From: Selaginella moellendorffii
Lineage: Eukaryota; Streptophyta; Lycopodiopsida; Selaginellales; Selaginellaceae
Direction: 5' to 3'
DNA length: 64,000 nt
NCBI RefSeq assembly: GCF_000143415.4
Contig: NW_003314333.1
Coordinates: 310,001-374,000 of the forward strand
How positions within the stretch are numbered: position 1 is the first letter of the stretch; the number at the start of each line of letters is the position of its first letter. The notes under the pieces were generated by a model that worked only from the letters and a program-made list of their open reading frames with translations, did not search any database and was not told where the DNA came from. The position numbers and the translations under genes were made by a program. Positions 1 to 10,372 of the stretch are shown here, one piece after another.

Positions 1-1728
1 TTTTAAAAGCTCTTCCGCATCGCCCATCCGGCCAGCGCGGCCCAGAATGTCCACCACGCAGCAGTAGTGCTCCCTCGCAGGCACCAGGCCGTGGTCTTGG
101 CTCATGGACTGGAATTGGAGCCGAGCTTCTGCCAGGAGCCCGAGGTGGCTACACGAGTTCAAGATGCTCACGAACGCCGCCTCATCGGGACGGATGCCTT
201 CCATGGCCATGAGCCGGAAGAGCTCAAGAGCTTCTTCTCCCAGGCCCCGCGCCGTGTAGGCCGCGAGCATCACGTCCCAGGTTATGGTGTTGTTGCTCCC
301 GGGAGTTTGCTCAAAGATCTCGCGAGCTTCTTCCATAAATCCACTGGATGCGTAGATGGTCACCGTGGCGTTCCAGGAAACCGTGTCTCTCATTGGCATG
401 GTGTGGAAAACTTTGAGAGCTGCGGCGAGATCGCCATTGTTCGCATATCCAATGAGCAGGGTGTTCCACGAGACTACATCACGCCGGGGGATGAGATCGA
501 AGATGGTTTTGGCCTCGAGCATGTAATGCCCGTGCTGGGCATAGAGGTGGACCATGGTGTTCCAGGCAACCATGTCCTTCTCGGGTATTTCGTCGAAGAG
601 GATCTTGGCTTGCTCGATATCGCCCCGATGAGCGTAAGCCACCACCATGGTTGTCCACGAAACCACGCTTGATTCACCAATCCCATTATCATCAAACACT
701 TGCTTAGCCTCCCCCATCTCTCCCATTTTCGCCTCGAACTCCATCACCACCGTGACACTCGACATTGTTTTGAGGGGCATCTTTTCAAACGTCATCCTCA
801 ATTCGGTGCCATGCCCGGCCGCTCCATAGCCTTGGAGCAACGCGTTCCATGAGACATGGTTTCTCTCCGGCATAGCATCGAAGGTTTTTTTCGCCATTGC
901 CAAGTTGTTGCTCCCGGCATATGCCACCAGCATTGCTGTCCATGAAACTACACTTCGCATTGGCATCTTGCGGAAAATATCTCTCGCTTTGGCCATATAT
1001 CCACTCTTTGCGTATCTAGGAACCATGAGAGTCCAAGATATGACATCCTTCTCGGGCATTCCAAGGAAAAAATTCTCCGCATCACAAACTTCGGAGCCTT
1101 GAATGATTGCGTTCCACACAATGAGACTCACCAAAGGCATTTTCTCTACGAGCAGCTTAGCGGCGTTGATACGTCCTTTCTGGGCATTTGCGGTCACCAT
1201 TGCGTTCCATGACACCTCGTTGCGCTCCGGCATTGCATCAAACACCAACTTTGCCTCTCCGATCTCGCCATTCTGTGCATAAACAGTAATAAGCATTGTC
1301 CAAGTCACAAAGTCCGTCTGAGGAGTCCTCTCCAACACCATCTTTGCCTCCTCAAGGTAACCATTCGCGGCATATGCTTGACACATTGCATTCCACGCAA
1401 CCAAGTTTCTGTCGGGCATGTCAAAAAACACCTTCCTGGCGTCCGCCACGAAACCCTTGAGCGCATAAGCCCCTAGCATTGTCGTCCAAGCAACAGTATC
1501 TCTCCGTGGCATGCGATCGAAAAACCCTCTCGTTTTTTCTTGATAGCCATTCTGGGCATATACTTGCATCATGTTGTTCCAAGAGAAGATATTGTGCTCT
1601 GGTAGTGCTCGAAACACCTCCAGGGCACACGCAAGGCGGCCACATCTTCCGTACACACGGATCAACTGGCTGAAAAGCTTCTTGTCGTGTCTATACTCAG
1701 AGCTCGAGAGAAGTAGAGCCTTTAGCAT
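1..1728 (-). CDS. PPR protein, PLS/S-type repeats, 3' end outside window
   Basis: One uninterrupted minus-strand frame runs from an ATG at 1728 to the window edge (576 codons, no stop). It consists of about 17 tandem motifs of roughly 31 residues of the form VSWNAMLxAYAQNG-x-xEAKxVFDxMPER, the S-type pentatricopeptide repeat. The last visible motif reads CVVDILGRAGRMGDAEELLK, which in this family leads into the E domain, so the C-terminus lies beyond position 1. PPR proteins bind single-stranded RNA in plastids or mitochondria and act in editing, splicing or stability. No clear transit peptide is visible. In-frame stops at 1786-1788 and 1798-1800 lie upstream of the ATG, so either the protein starts here or an upstream exon is missing. 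Family assignment is certain; the RNA target cannot be read. Confidence 0.93.
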   Translation of the reverse strand, partial: MLKALLLSSSEYRHDKKLFSQLIRVYGRCGRLACALEVFRALPEHNIFSWNNMMQVYAQNGYQEKTRGFFDRMPRRDTVAWTTMLGAYALKGFVADARKVFFDMPDRNLVAWNAMCQAYAANGYLEEAKMVLERTPQTDFVTWTMLITVYAQNGEIGEAKLVFDAMPERNEVSWNAMVTANAQKGRINAAKLLVEKMPLVSLIVWNAIIQGSEVCDAENFFLGMPEKDVISWTLMVPRYAKSGYMAKARDIFRKMPMRSVVSWTAMLVAYAGSNNLAMAKKTFDAMPERNHVSWNALLQGYGAAGHGTELRMTFEKMPLKTMSSVTVVMEFEAKMGEMGEAKQVFDDNGIGESSVVSWTTMVVAYAHRGDIEQAKILFDEIPEKDMVAWNTMVHLYAQHGHYMLEAKTIFDLIPRRDVVSWNTLLIGYANNGDLAAALKVFHTMPMRDTVSWNATVTIYASSGFMEEAREIFEQTPGSNNTITWDVMLAAYTARGLGEEALELFRLMAMEGIRPDEAAFVSILNSCSHLGLLAEARLQFQSMSQDHGLVPAREHYCCVVDILGRAGRMGDAEELLK

Positions 1729-1924
1729 GAAATTGTTCCATAATTTAAATAGGCTTTTGGATGACCTATATTTCAAGCTGAAGCACTACGCCGATTTCTA
1801 GCCTGATTACTCCCTGCTCCCTCCTGCTCACGAAGCTCAAGCTCCAGTCCCTTGAAACATAGAAGAGTTTGCTCCATGGGAGAGCATCCAAAACGGGATA
1901 GCTGTCTAGGAACGGCAATCATTC

Positions 1925-2215
1925 AAGTTTGTGATTGTTTCCTTGGAATGCCCGAGAAGGATGTCATGATCTGTACTCTTATGGTTCCTTCATATATGGA
2001 AAGCAAAGAGCAGGTATATGGCAAAAGCGAGAGATGTTTTCCGCAAGATGCCCATGCCAAGCACAGTTTACTTGGGAGCAACAGGGCGAAAAAAACCTTT
2101 AATGCTCACCATCTCTCCCACTTGAAATCTCATCACCCCCGTGACACTGGACATGGCATCTTCACAAACGACAACCATCGGAATCCCACGATCCACGCCC
2201 GGCACGGCCATTACA
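1925..2215. pseudogene. Fold-back PPR pseudogene fragment
   Basis: This stretch is a degraded copy of two parts of the adjacent PPR gene, in opposite orientations. About 1938-2106 matches the sense strand of the gene around 1064-875 (LGMPEKDV and the AKKTF segment are readable on the plus strand), with internal deletions. About 2107-2215 matches the antisense of the gene around 713-835. The switch falls near 2106. No usable reading frame remains. It looks like a local duplication with inversion. Confidence 0.7.
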
Positions 2216-2945
2216 TGGCAATCTCATCGCAGCTTTCATTTTTAAATGAGAGCTTCTGACGCTTCCACACTGGACAAACCCCACATATGGGACGTGATGG
2301 CGATTGAAGTTCGTCCCTGGATTTTGTTTAGGTTAAAAGTGTTTTGGCGCAAGCGCGAGCGACGAGCAAGACGGAACCGGAGATCTTCACAAGAGCAATA
2401 TCTTCGGAGATCGTCACGGTGTTGAAGTCGTTCAATGACCGGCTTCAGAGTCTCAAGCAGTCCATGCAAATTCCCTATCCCGAATTCCCTAGGATTGTCA
2501 AAGAGAGGTGGATCTTCAGGCCGCTATATGCGCTTGACAAATTGGTAGTCATATCGCGTGGAGGACTGGGTCATAGAAATCCTGGTTTAAGAGGCTAGAC
2601 GAGACTTTACATCGTTCCTTGCTCTAGGCCAAGGATCTCCATGGTGAATTGTTTCCTCCACCTAGGTTAGGTATATAGATTTTTGGACTACCATTGCCAG
2701 GTGCGTGACCTGGAATGGCATCCCAGTGTTGCTGATCTTGCTCGGCTTCTTCAACTTGCCAGTCAGAGTGCTTCAACTACATGGAAGTTACTGGAGCTCG
2801 AACCGGGGTGATGACAAACTTCAACTCTTTGTGGCTGTGCTGAAGAGCGAGCAGGCACTCGTTGCTGGTTTCGCCTGCGATGCAGAACCCGCTCCATGCG
2901 TTCGGTTTTGTAATCGATGTGGCGAGGAAGTAGGAGCGGAAGAAG
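2216..2945. other. Intergenic, no recognised gene
   Basis: Short open stretches exist on both strands (for example plus 2344-2598) but I recognise no domain. A few bases near 2255-2270 (CTTCTGACGCTTCCACA) resemble the PPR debris at 57770, which suggests decayed PPR sequence. Confidence 0.4.
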
Positions 2946-3467
2946 ATGGCGAGGAGCGTGTTGCTCAAATTCGACTCTGTGCCAGTTATGGAAGACTTGA
3001 GAACCGTCTGCGGGCTCTGCGACCTTGTGGATGCGCGCAAGATTGTCGAAAACTTGGTGACGGACGGGTTCAAGTTTGAGGATCTGGCTCACGTGCGCAT
3101 GCTGCCGCTGCATCGTGAGGGAGACGCCAACAACTCCGTGGTGGCGGTGCGAGCAAAGTATAGAAACCAAGAGATCGTCGTCAAGATCAGGGACACACTC
3201 ATGTACATGAGGCTCAGGTTCTGCGGTTCCCAAGCTTCTCTGTAGGGTGCAATGTTTGTGTACATCATGATGACGGACGGAGGCACGAGCATACTGAAGG
3301 AGATTTTAGGTCACTTGCGCGTCAAGCTGGTTGGTTTGGCCGATGGCAAGGTGGTGCAAGTTTTTATCTCAGGAGTGGTGCGAAGGTATTGCGTGGCAAT
3401 CAGATCTTGGAATCTTCTGCACAAAAGAAACGATACAGCTTCACAACTCGGAACAACCACAGCCTAA
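2946..3467 (+). pseudogene. Unrecognised ORF with one in-frame stop
   Basis: The plus frame from the ATG at 2946 uses many G/C-ending codons, like real genes in this window. It begins MARSVLLKFDSVPVMEDLRT. A TAG at 3243-3245 interrupts it, and the same frame continues (MFVYIMMTDGGTSILKEILG) to a stop at 3465-3467. The other frames carry overlapping open stretches, including a 156-codon minus frame at 2763-3233, so the coding strand is not proven. I do not recognise a family. It may be a decayed single-copy gene or gene fragment. Confidence 0.35.
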
Positions 3468-5844
3468 GGGGTACTCGAGACACCTCAGCGAAACGTTGTG
3501 GGTTTTCTAATGTACAACTTCTATTCCCTCTTCAAAGGGCAAAGCAGCATTTTATGATTCGGTATCAGTGCGTGGCTTGACAGCAAAACCTTCAGTACTC
3601 GAGACACTCAACACGGAAACTGGCAGTTCCGAGCTGGAACGGGCTGGAACCGAGGAAACCATGGTGTATCCCTGCAGCATGGAAACGCTGGTGATAAATG
3701 GACTTTAGCATTGGTTGGACGCAGTGACGCAGTCATCTAGAAGAATTCTGTAGAATCTCTCTGCTTAAGCCGCTCTAGTAGGAGTATCAGAGACAACATG
3801 ACCTGAAAATGAGACTGGCATTCACACACATTACACTCATCAAAGCAAAAGTCCCTGGCTCGATCGATAATTTTAGAGACCAAAACGGGGAAATTTTTGT
3901 TTTAGCAGATAAGAAATTGGATCACATTCAGCCACATTGTACGAATTCCCCACGAAAATCTCTCAAGTGACCACCTTTCACTGCTCGGACAAGTATGCAA
4001 TGTGTGGGAGCGCCCTAACAGTGTTGATGTTTTACGACGATGGAATTCTCCTGCGTCGAAAGAGGTGAGCTCGATATGTTCTCTTCTCCATGCTATGAGC
4101 TGCTTGTAAACTCGAGCGTCTACATGAGACACAACGTGCTCTCACAAAGAAGATGGGAGGGATCCCCTACAAAAGGAAATAGCCGTTTAGAAGCCCTAGA
4201 ATGGTGGAATTTGACAATATTTAACTTTTTTTTAATAATATCTAGTGTTTCTTTTGCTTTACAAACTTTATTAACACTTTATTTGGGATTTCTCCAAAAT
4301 CACTATTTCTTTAACATGAGTCAGTACAAAAAATATCCCCTTCTTTTGTTGCTTAAACTTCTTTGATCTTTTAAAATTTAGATTCACATTTTATCTATAT
4401 AAAGCCATATTTCATGAAGGCAAATGCTTCATATTTTACATTGGGCATTATTTTGTTGTAAGAAGGACTAAATAACAAGCTTCATCTAATTTTTTTCCAC
4501 TTCTCAAAATTATATAACTGCAAAAAAGTAATTATGACACATTTAATAAAGAACTTTTTTTATAATTATGGATATTTTTAAATATAATTTTTTGAAGGTT
4601 TTTCCCACATGAAGACTATTTATAATGATCATAAAAACCTTAAGTATTCATTTTTAGTATGTAAACTCAATTGGCATTTATGTAGATTATCTTATATTTT
4701 GATTTATGATTATGCATCATAGTTAATGCACTCACATGATGTAGTTAACTCACTTCCTATCTTGAGGACCATCTTTTTTACTTTTAGCATTAAATTATTT
4801 TTGATTCTTCTTTTGATCATTCCCTCAAATTGTAGATTAAAAAAAACTTAAGCCACTAATTCATTCCAATTACATGGCATTAGAATTGAGGGGAAAGAGG
4901 GAAATTTGGTGTCTTGAATGAAAATAAGTAAAATTAGATTATGTTTAAAAATGATAACTATTACTTATAAAAGGCTAAAATATTTTAGCTGAGTTGGCAT
5001 AAGTGTTTTTAAGGGGGTTAAAGGAGGTTATTTTTTTATGAAGAAATTTCTAAGTGGGGGATAAATAGAACCCCACACCCTATGAGGCCTAGGTAAGGAA
5101 GAACTTTAGTAAGGTGGTGGCTATTCCAAAATTTAGAAAATTGTGTTAAAGATTCTAGAGGGCATTTATAAGGTTGCAAATTGGATTTTAGTCTTAAATG
5201 GGAGAAAACATGTATTTAGAGCTAAGATGATAGCATAGATTAAGTAGCTCTAGGTGTTATTATATGATAAAGGGCCAGAGGGAAAAAGATATTGACAAAG
5301 AATCCTTGAGCATGAGGGAAAAATTTGTGAAGGATTGTTATAAGTATATGATGGAGATCTAAAAGGGATCATATTTGTTGTGAAGATTCCATAAGGGAGT
5401 CCTATAATGAGATGGTTAGTGAGATAATGTTGAGAATTCTAGAAAGGTGGCAACTAGGGAATTTGGCAGAAGTGTTGTTATAGGAGCTGCTTGTGGGGGA
5501 TGGATTGTGTTTAGGTAGTACAGCCAAAAGATGTGAAGCTATTGATTCTAAAGTAGTGATAAGTAAGTTGATGTCAAACGTTCATAGGTTTGTGTAGCAA
5601 GGAGATTCTAAAAGGGAATCCTCTTATTTTGGTTACAAACAAAAAGAATAGTATGGTAGCCATATTTTGTAAGGATGCATTTTGGTTGTGGGTAAAGGTA
5701 GTATAACTATACTATAAACTTGTGATCAAAGAGGCAATTAAGGCATTAGTATAGATTGGGGCATGTGAGATGTAGATATCCAATGGAATCTCAAAGGGAT
5801 GTTGAGCCTCACCCCACCCCTAAGAGATTCTACATTTACTAGTA
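3468..5844. other. AT-rich intergenic DNA
   Basis: No supported gene. From about 4200 the composition becomes strongly A+T-rich with homopolymer runs, stops in all frames and no recognisable LTR or TIR. It may be decayed transposon sequence. Confidence 0.6.
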
Positions 5845-5849
5845 TTTCA

Positions 5850-6210
5850 TGTCAAGACCCCCAACAAAATCAAAATTAGAAAATGCAGAAGACAAAGAGA
5901 AAAGCTAATGGAAACAAAGAAGCAACCTTAGACTAGTGTTGATTTAGATTGTGGAGAAATGGAACAAGGCTAACCTATATATACTATAGGTTGATGAAGC
6001 TCCACCACTCTTGGATCAAGGACGGCCTAAATATAGCTGAGGTCGAGGAGGAACCATGTTATCATCAGGAATGTGGTTCAAAACTTAGGAATCGTATGGG
6101 AAATCAGAGAGTTAGGAATAGGGAAGTGTCTCGAGAGTCAGGAATGTGGTTTGCAGGTTAGGAATCCGGTGAGAGTCAGGAATGTGGCAAGAATTGAGGG
6201 ATTCCTAATA
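5850..6210 (-). repeat. 3' LTR of the chromovirus
   Basis: 361 bp, matching 9981-10367 along its length. It lacks one copy of a 26-bp internal unit (containing GAGAGTTAGGAATAGGGAAG) that is duplicated in the other LTR. A TATATATA stretch at about 5975-5985 could be a promoter. Confidence 0.88.
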
Positions 6211-6221
6211 GCACCCCCTCC

Positions 6222-6509
6222 TTAAGAACGACTGGAACGAGGACTTGAATGAGAACGAAGAGGAGGATGAGATGGGCTGCGAGGGATGGGAGATGGAGAA
6301 TGAAAAGAATGAGGACTAGGATGAGAAGGATAGCAGCAATAGAAGTTCTGAACAAGGTCAGGAGAATGAATCAAGTTGTTCGCAGGTTCCCAAGTGCGTT
6401 CCTCAGGTCTGTAACCCTTCCAGTCTACCAGATAGTAGAGTTTAGACCGTGAGATCTTGGAATCAAGGATGTCCTGAATCTCATACTCAGACCCATCCTC
6501 GAGCTGCAC
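6222..6509 (-). pseudogene. Chromodomain, C-terminus of chromovirus integrase
   Basis: The minus frame reads YEIQDILDSKISRSKLYYLV then DWKGYRPEERTWEPANNLIH, a canonical chromodomain with the aromatic residues (Y, W, W) of the methyl-lysine cage. In chromoviruses this module targets integration to marked heterochromatin. A serine/proline/histidine-rich tail follows. It is separated from the integrase core by stops and frame changes, so it belongs to a dead polyprotein. Confidence 0.88.
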
Positions 6510-7132
6510 TAGTGGAGGCGGAGGAATAACTCAATTTGGAATAAGATTGGGAATATAAGGTTCAAGGAAGTGAAAAATGGGGTGAATTTGATATGAGGAA
6601 AGAAGTGCAAGGCAATAAGTGACAAGATTAATGATGGCAGTGATAGGGAAAGGATCGAGGCGTTTGAAATTGAGTTTGGGACATGGCCTGGTGGTGGAGA
6701 TATTTCGCCTAAGGAGCTAGACTTTATCCCCGATATTGTAAGGGGGACAATCCTGATGATAGACATTAGCGAATGTTTGTGAGATTCCTGAGCATGATAG
6801 AGGTGGAAGGAGATGGAGTTGTGGATTTCCTGGAGGTTGGAGACAAATGCCTCAGAGTGGGGATTTGAACGAGAGGATTCGAATGGAGAAGGAAGTGAGA
6901 GATTGAATCGGGGATTTTGGCCAGAGTTTGTAAAGAAGAGGGAAACTCGAAAGGAGGAGTGAATAGAGTTGTTATAGAAGAACTTAGCAAGGGGAAGGAT
7001 ATCGAACTAGTCATTCTGATGATAATTGATGAAGCACCTTAGGAATTGTTCCAACGTCTAAATCGTTCGCTCGGACTGTCCATCAATTTAAGGATGATAT
7101 GCCGAAGAGAGGTTGGCCTTCACTCCAAGCAG

Positions 7133-7639
7133 CTACAAGAACCATTGCCAGAAATGAGAGATGAATTGAGGTCCCCGATCTGAAACCACATTTGCAGGAA
7201 TCCTATGAAGTCGAAAAATTTCTTTAAATACCAGTTTTGCCATGTCCTCGCCCAAAAACTCCTTGGTACATGGCAGGAAGTGCGCCATCTTTGTGAAGTG
7301 ATCCACCACAATTAAAATGCTGTTGAAGCCTCTAGAACTCGGAAGATCACTCAAGAAATCCATAGAAATGGATTCCCAAGGACCTGAAGGGACCAGGAGG
7401 GAATGAAGCAAACCTGAAGGAAGGTGGCGAGGTACCTTATTCTGGGCGTAAGTGTCATAGGAGGTAACAAAAGCTTTGATGTAGTTGTCCATGTGAGGCC
7501 ACCAAAAGTCCTGTGTAACCAGCTCATAGGTTTTTGCAATGCCAAAGTGACCAGCAGTTGGGCTATCATGGCATGCCATCAGGACCAACATGCGAGAGTC
7601 ACCTTTAGGAATGTAAAGTTGCTCCCCATGGTACAACAA
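7133..7639 (-). pseudogene. Integrase, zinc-binding region and core
   Basis: The minus frame shows the H-H half of the HHCC zinc-binding motif (ACHDSPTAGHFG). The expected C-x2-C reads SYDTYAQN, with both cysteines replaced by tyrosine (TGT to TAT). The DDE core follows: SMDFLSDLP holds the first Asp and VVSDRGPQF the second. The frame stops before the catalytic Glu. The cysteine losses and truncation mean no active enzyme. Confidence 0.85.
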
Positions 7640-8032
7640 GCCATCTAAGAACTTGAACTCGTCAAATCACTGGCAGTTGGGAGTTGCTGGGTGTCTAGCC
7701 TGAAGATGGGGAAAAATGTCGTTGGTGAGGTCATCAGATTGAAGATCATTTCTGATCGCATCCATCAAGGAGGAGTCTTGAGGGGCCAAGGAAATTGCCA
7801 TAACTTAAAGCTGATTAGGACCGAGGATAACCTGATCCTGTTGATCGAAGGCAAGATTACCAGGTCTGAGACTAAGATAGGAGCACCTTGAAAGAGCATC
7901 AAGAAGGCCTTGAAGCTTTCCAAGTCTATACTTGATAACAAAGTCAAACCGACTCAGGAATTATGCCCACCTTGCCTGACGACGGCTCAAAACTTGGGAA
8001 GTGGCAAAGTACTCGAGATTTTTGTGATCCGT

Positions 8033-8467
8033 CTAGACTGTTGTTTGATGGCTCGCCCCCTCCAAGAAACGATGCCACTCTCCAAAGGAATCCACGATGG
8101 CAAGGAGCTCCTTGTCATGGATTTCGTAATTGATCTTCGTAGGTTGGAATTTCTGAGAATGGAAAGTGACTAGATGAAATTCCTGATCTGCTCCGAATTG
8201 AGACAACACAGCACTGATGGCAAAGTCGGAGGTGTCCACCTCCATGAAGAAAGGTTGTGAGGGATCAGTGTGGATCAAGACAGGAGCAGAACTGAAGGCC
8301 GCTTTGAGTGTGTCAAAGGCTTGCTGGGCAGCAGCAAACCAAGAGAAGCAAACATCCTTGCGAGTGAGATGCATAAGAGGAAGGACAATATCAGAGTAGT
8401 GATCAATGAATTTGAGGTAGAAGTTAGCAAAGCCAAGGAAAACCTGAATGTTTGATATTGATTGCAC
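8033..8467 (-). pseudogene. RT thumb remnant and RNase H of chromovirus pol
   Basis: The frame opens with QVFLGFANFYLKFIDHYSDI, the end of a Ty3 reverse transcriptase, then HTDPSQPFFMEVDTSDFAIS and YEIHDKELLAIVDSFGEWHR, an RNase H domain. The palm and fingers of RT, with the YxDD site, are absent. The upstream gag-protease frame joins this point almost directly near 8455-8480, so about 1 kb of pol was deleted. Confidence 0.85.
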
Positions 8468-9735
8468 TTGAGTCTAGTAGCGCCAGAGCCTTTGAGTCCT
8501 GATTGTCTGGTAAAAGAAAGGAGATATGGGATACGGAAGTTGCGAGAATTGGTGATGGCTTTGATGAAAGGTGGTGAGGAGCTTGATAAAGAAGAAAAGT
8601 GATTTTTATTTGGGGAGTCCAAACAGACAGCTCCTCAAGGTCATTTCCTGACTGCAACAAAGGTGGACCTTGAGGTAGAGTGAACTCGAACAGTCGGGGA
8701 GGCTTCTTAGGACACACAGCTGCTTTGTGATTAGGATCAACATAGTAGAGGCAAAGATTATGAGATACTCGACATTGCTTCTCAGTAGGACTCAACTTCC
8801 CTCTGATGAGTTTGGGAGTACCAGAAATATCCATCAGAACCGGAGTAGTAGGTTCAAGAGTATGTGCCGAAGACTCATGTTGGGATTTCTGAGTTTGGGA
8901 CTGGAAAATGGCAGCATGGTGACTTTCCTGACGATGTTCAAAGAGACGATTGTCACATTGAACAGCTTTGTTCATGGCGTCCGACAAGTCCGTGGGATCC
9001 TCCATAGTGAGTAACAAATCCTTGACACCATTGTTAAGGCCAAAACAAAATTGATCAATCAGGGCCCACTCATCCCACTGAGTATCCAAGGCAAGGAGTT
9101 GGAACTTTACAGCATAGATCGAGGCAGGACGAGACCCTTGAGAGAGACATCTCATCTTTGTGGTGGCAGCTCGAACCCGATCCATCTTGCCAAAACATGC
9201 TTCAAGTTTCTCTTTGAACAACTGAAGATCTATCAGCTCCAGAACCACAACCCTTTTCATGCTCTTCTATGCTTTATTTCGTTAAAGTGGGACTTATTCA
9301 GTAAAGTGGGACATTAATTAGTATGTGTCCACATGCCATTTCCTAGTACTTAATTAATATTTATTAATATTTCTATCAGTTTTTTAATTTATTTTTTTAT
9401 ATTTCACAATATTATAACACAAAATCATATGAAAAGTTTTTAATTTATAAATTATAAAGTTAAAACTTTAATTTTTTATTGTTGTTATAAAAATGGCATG
9501 TGGCCACACACCATAAGTGGGATAATGAAAAGTCCCACTTTAACGAAATAAAGCATTTCTCTAGGAGAGGAGAAAACCATAACAAAGCTACACCTTCGAG
9601 CAATATCCCGATCGCACCGATTTGAGACTCAGGAGTGGGGTACCGCCGATGTTGAAGTGCGAAGATCAACTCCATCTGGTTTAGGAATCCGCAAAGCTCC
9701 AAACGCTTGCTTGAAAATTTCACCAGGAAACTCAC
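8424..9735 (-). pseudogene. Gag-protease of chromovirus, split by a MITE
   Basis: Gag N-terminal sequence lies at 9735-9557 (NQMELIFALQHRRYPTPESQ) and continues at 9264-8424 after the MITE. Removing the MITE and one TTCT copy restores a continuous frame (PLLEKSMKRVVV). The zinc knuckle reads CLYYVDPNHKAAVC, with the second Cys changed to Tyr. The protease motif is LLDSSA instead of LLDSGA, and the frame breaks just after it at the RT deletion. Confidence 0.82.
9269..9556. mobile_element. MITE, 288 bp, same TIR family as the 18.95-kb transposon
   Basis: The ends are inverted repeats beginning ATGCTTTATTTCGTTAAAGT. The flanking 4-bp duplication is TTCT (9265-9268 and 9557-9560). Behind each TIR is a second GTGGGA block, and near each end lies a copy or half copy of the 22-bp palindrome (about 9330-9348 and 9495-9517). 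The centre is AT-rich and non-coding. It is nearly identical to the copy at 16264 and shares end structure with 17860/36811, so it is probably mobilised by that element. Confidence 0.88.
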
Positions 9736-9980
9736 CTTTCATTCAGGAACTTTGCTTGATCCTTGAGCCAAAAGTGAAGCAAGCTCCTGTTGCATGTGAA
9801 GAAGGGTCGCCTTCAGCTCGGTATTCTCAGACTAGATTTTTACAAGGACTTCGGCAAAGAAATTAGGATGGCTTGGAGACTCCATTGGCAAAGATGAAAG
9901 AAAAGGGGGAAAAAGGCAAAAGTAGTCAAACAATCAAAATAAGCTAAAGCAAAACCAAAAAAACACAATCTGAATCAAAC

Positions 9981-10367
9981 TGTCAAAACCTCTAACAAGA
10001 TCAAAATTGGAAAATGCAGAAGACAAAGAGAAAAGCTAGTGAAAAAGAAAAAGTGGCCTTAGATTGGCATTGATTTAGATTGTGGAGAAATGGAACAAGG
10101 CTAACCTATATATACTATAGGTTGATGAAGCTCCACCACTCTTGGATCGAGGACGGCCTAAATATAGCTGAGGTCGAGGAGGTGCCATGTCATCATTAGG
10201 AATGTGGTTCGAGACTCATGAATCGTACAAGAAATCAGAGAGTCAGGAATAAGGAAGTGTCTCGAGAGTTAGGAATAGGGAAGTGTCTCGAGAGTCAAGA
10301 ATGTGGTCTGCGGGTCAGGAATCCAACGAGAGTTAGGAATGTGGCAAGAATTGAGGGATTTCTGACA
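9981..10367 (-). repeat. 5' LTR of the chromovirus
   Basis: 387 bp from TGTCAAAACC to TCTGACA, with the TSD TTTCA immediately after. A 26-bp unit occurs twice here (about 10235-10290) and once in the 3' LTR. Confidence 0.88.
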
Positions 10368-10372
10368 TTTCA

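Larger units (their letters stand above)
5845..10372 (-). mobile_element. Ty3/chromovirus LTR retrotransposon, RT deleted
   Basis: The element is bounded by 5-bp target duplications TTTCA at 5845-5849 and 10368-10372. LTRs begin TGTCA and end with TGACA or its mutated form. Orientation is minus: a polypurine tract (AAGGAGGGGGTGC) abuts the 3' LTR at 6211-6223, and gag-protease, RNase H, integrase and chromodomain follow in Ty3 order on the minus strand. The reverse transcriptase is missing, so it is non-autonomous. A MITE lies inside gag at 9269-9556. Several key cysteines and other codons are altered, consistent with age. Confidence 0.9.

Noticed and set aside
67-672. 201-codon plus-strand ORF
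   Set aside because: It is the antisense shadow of the PPR gene on the minus strand.
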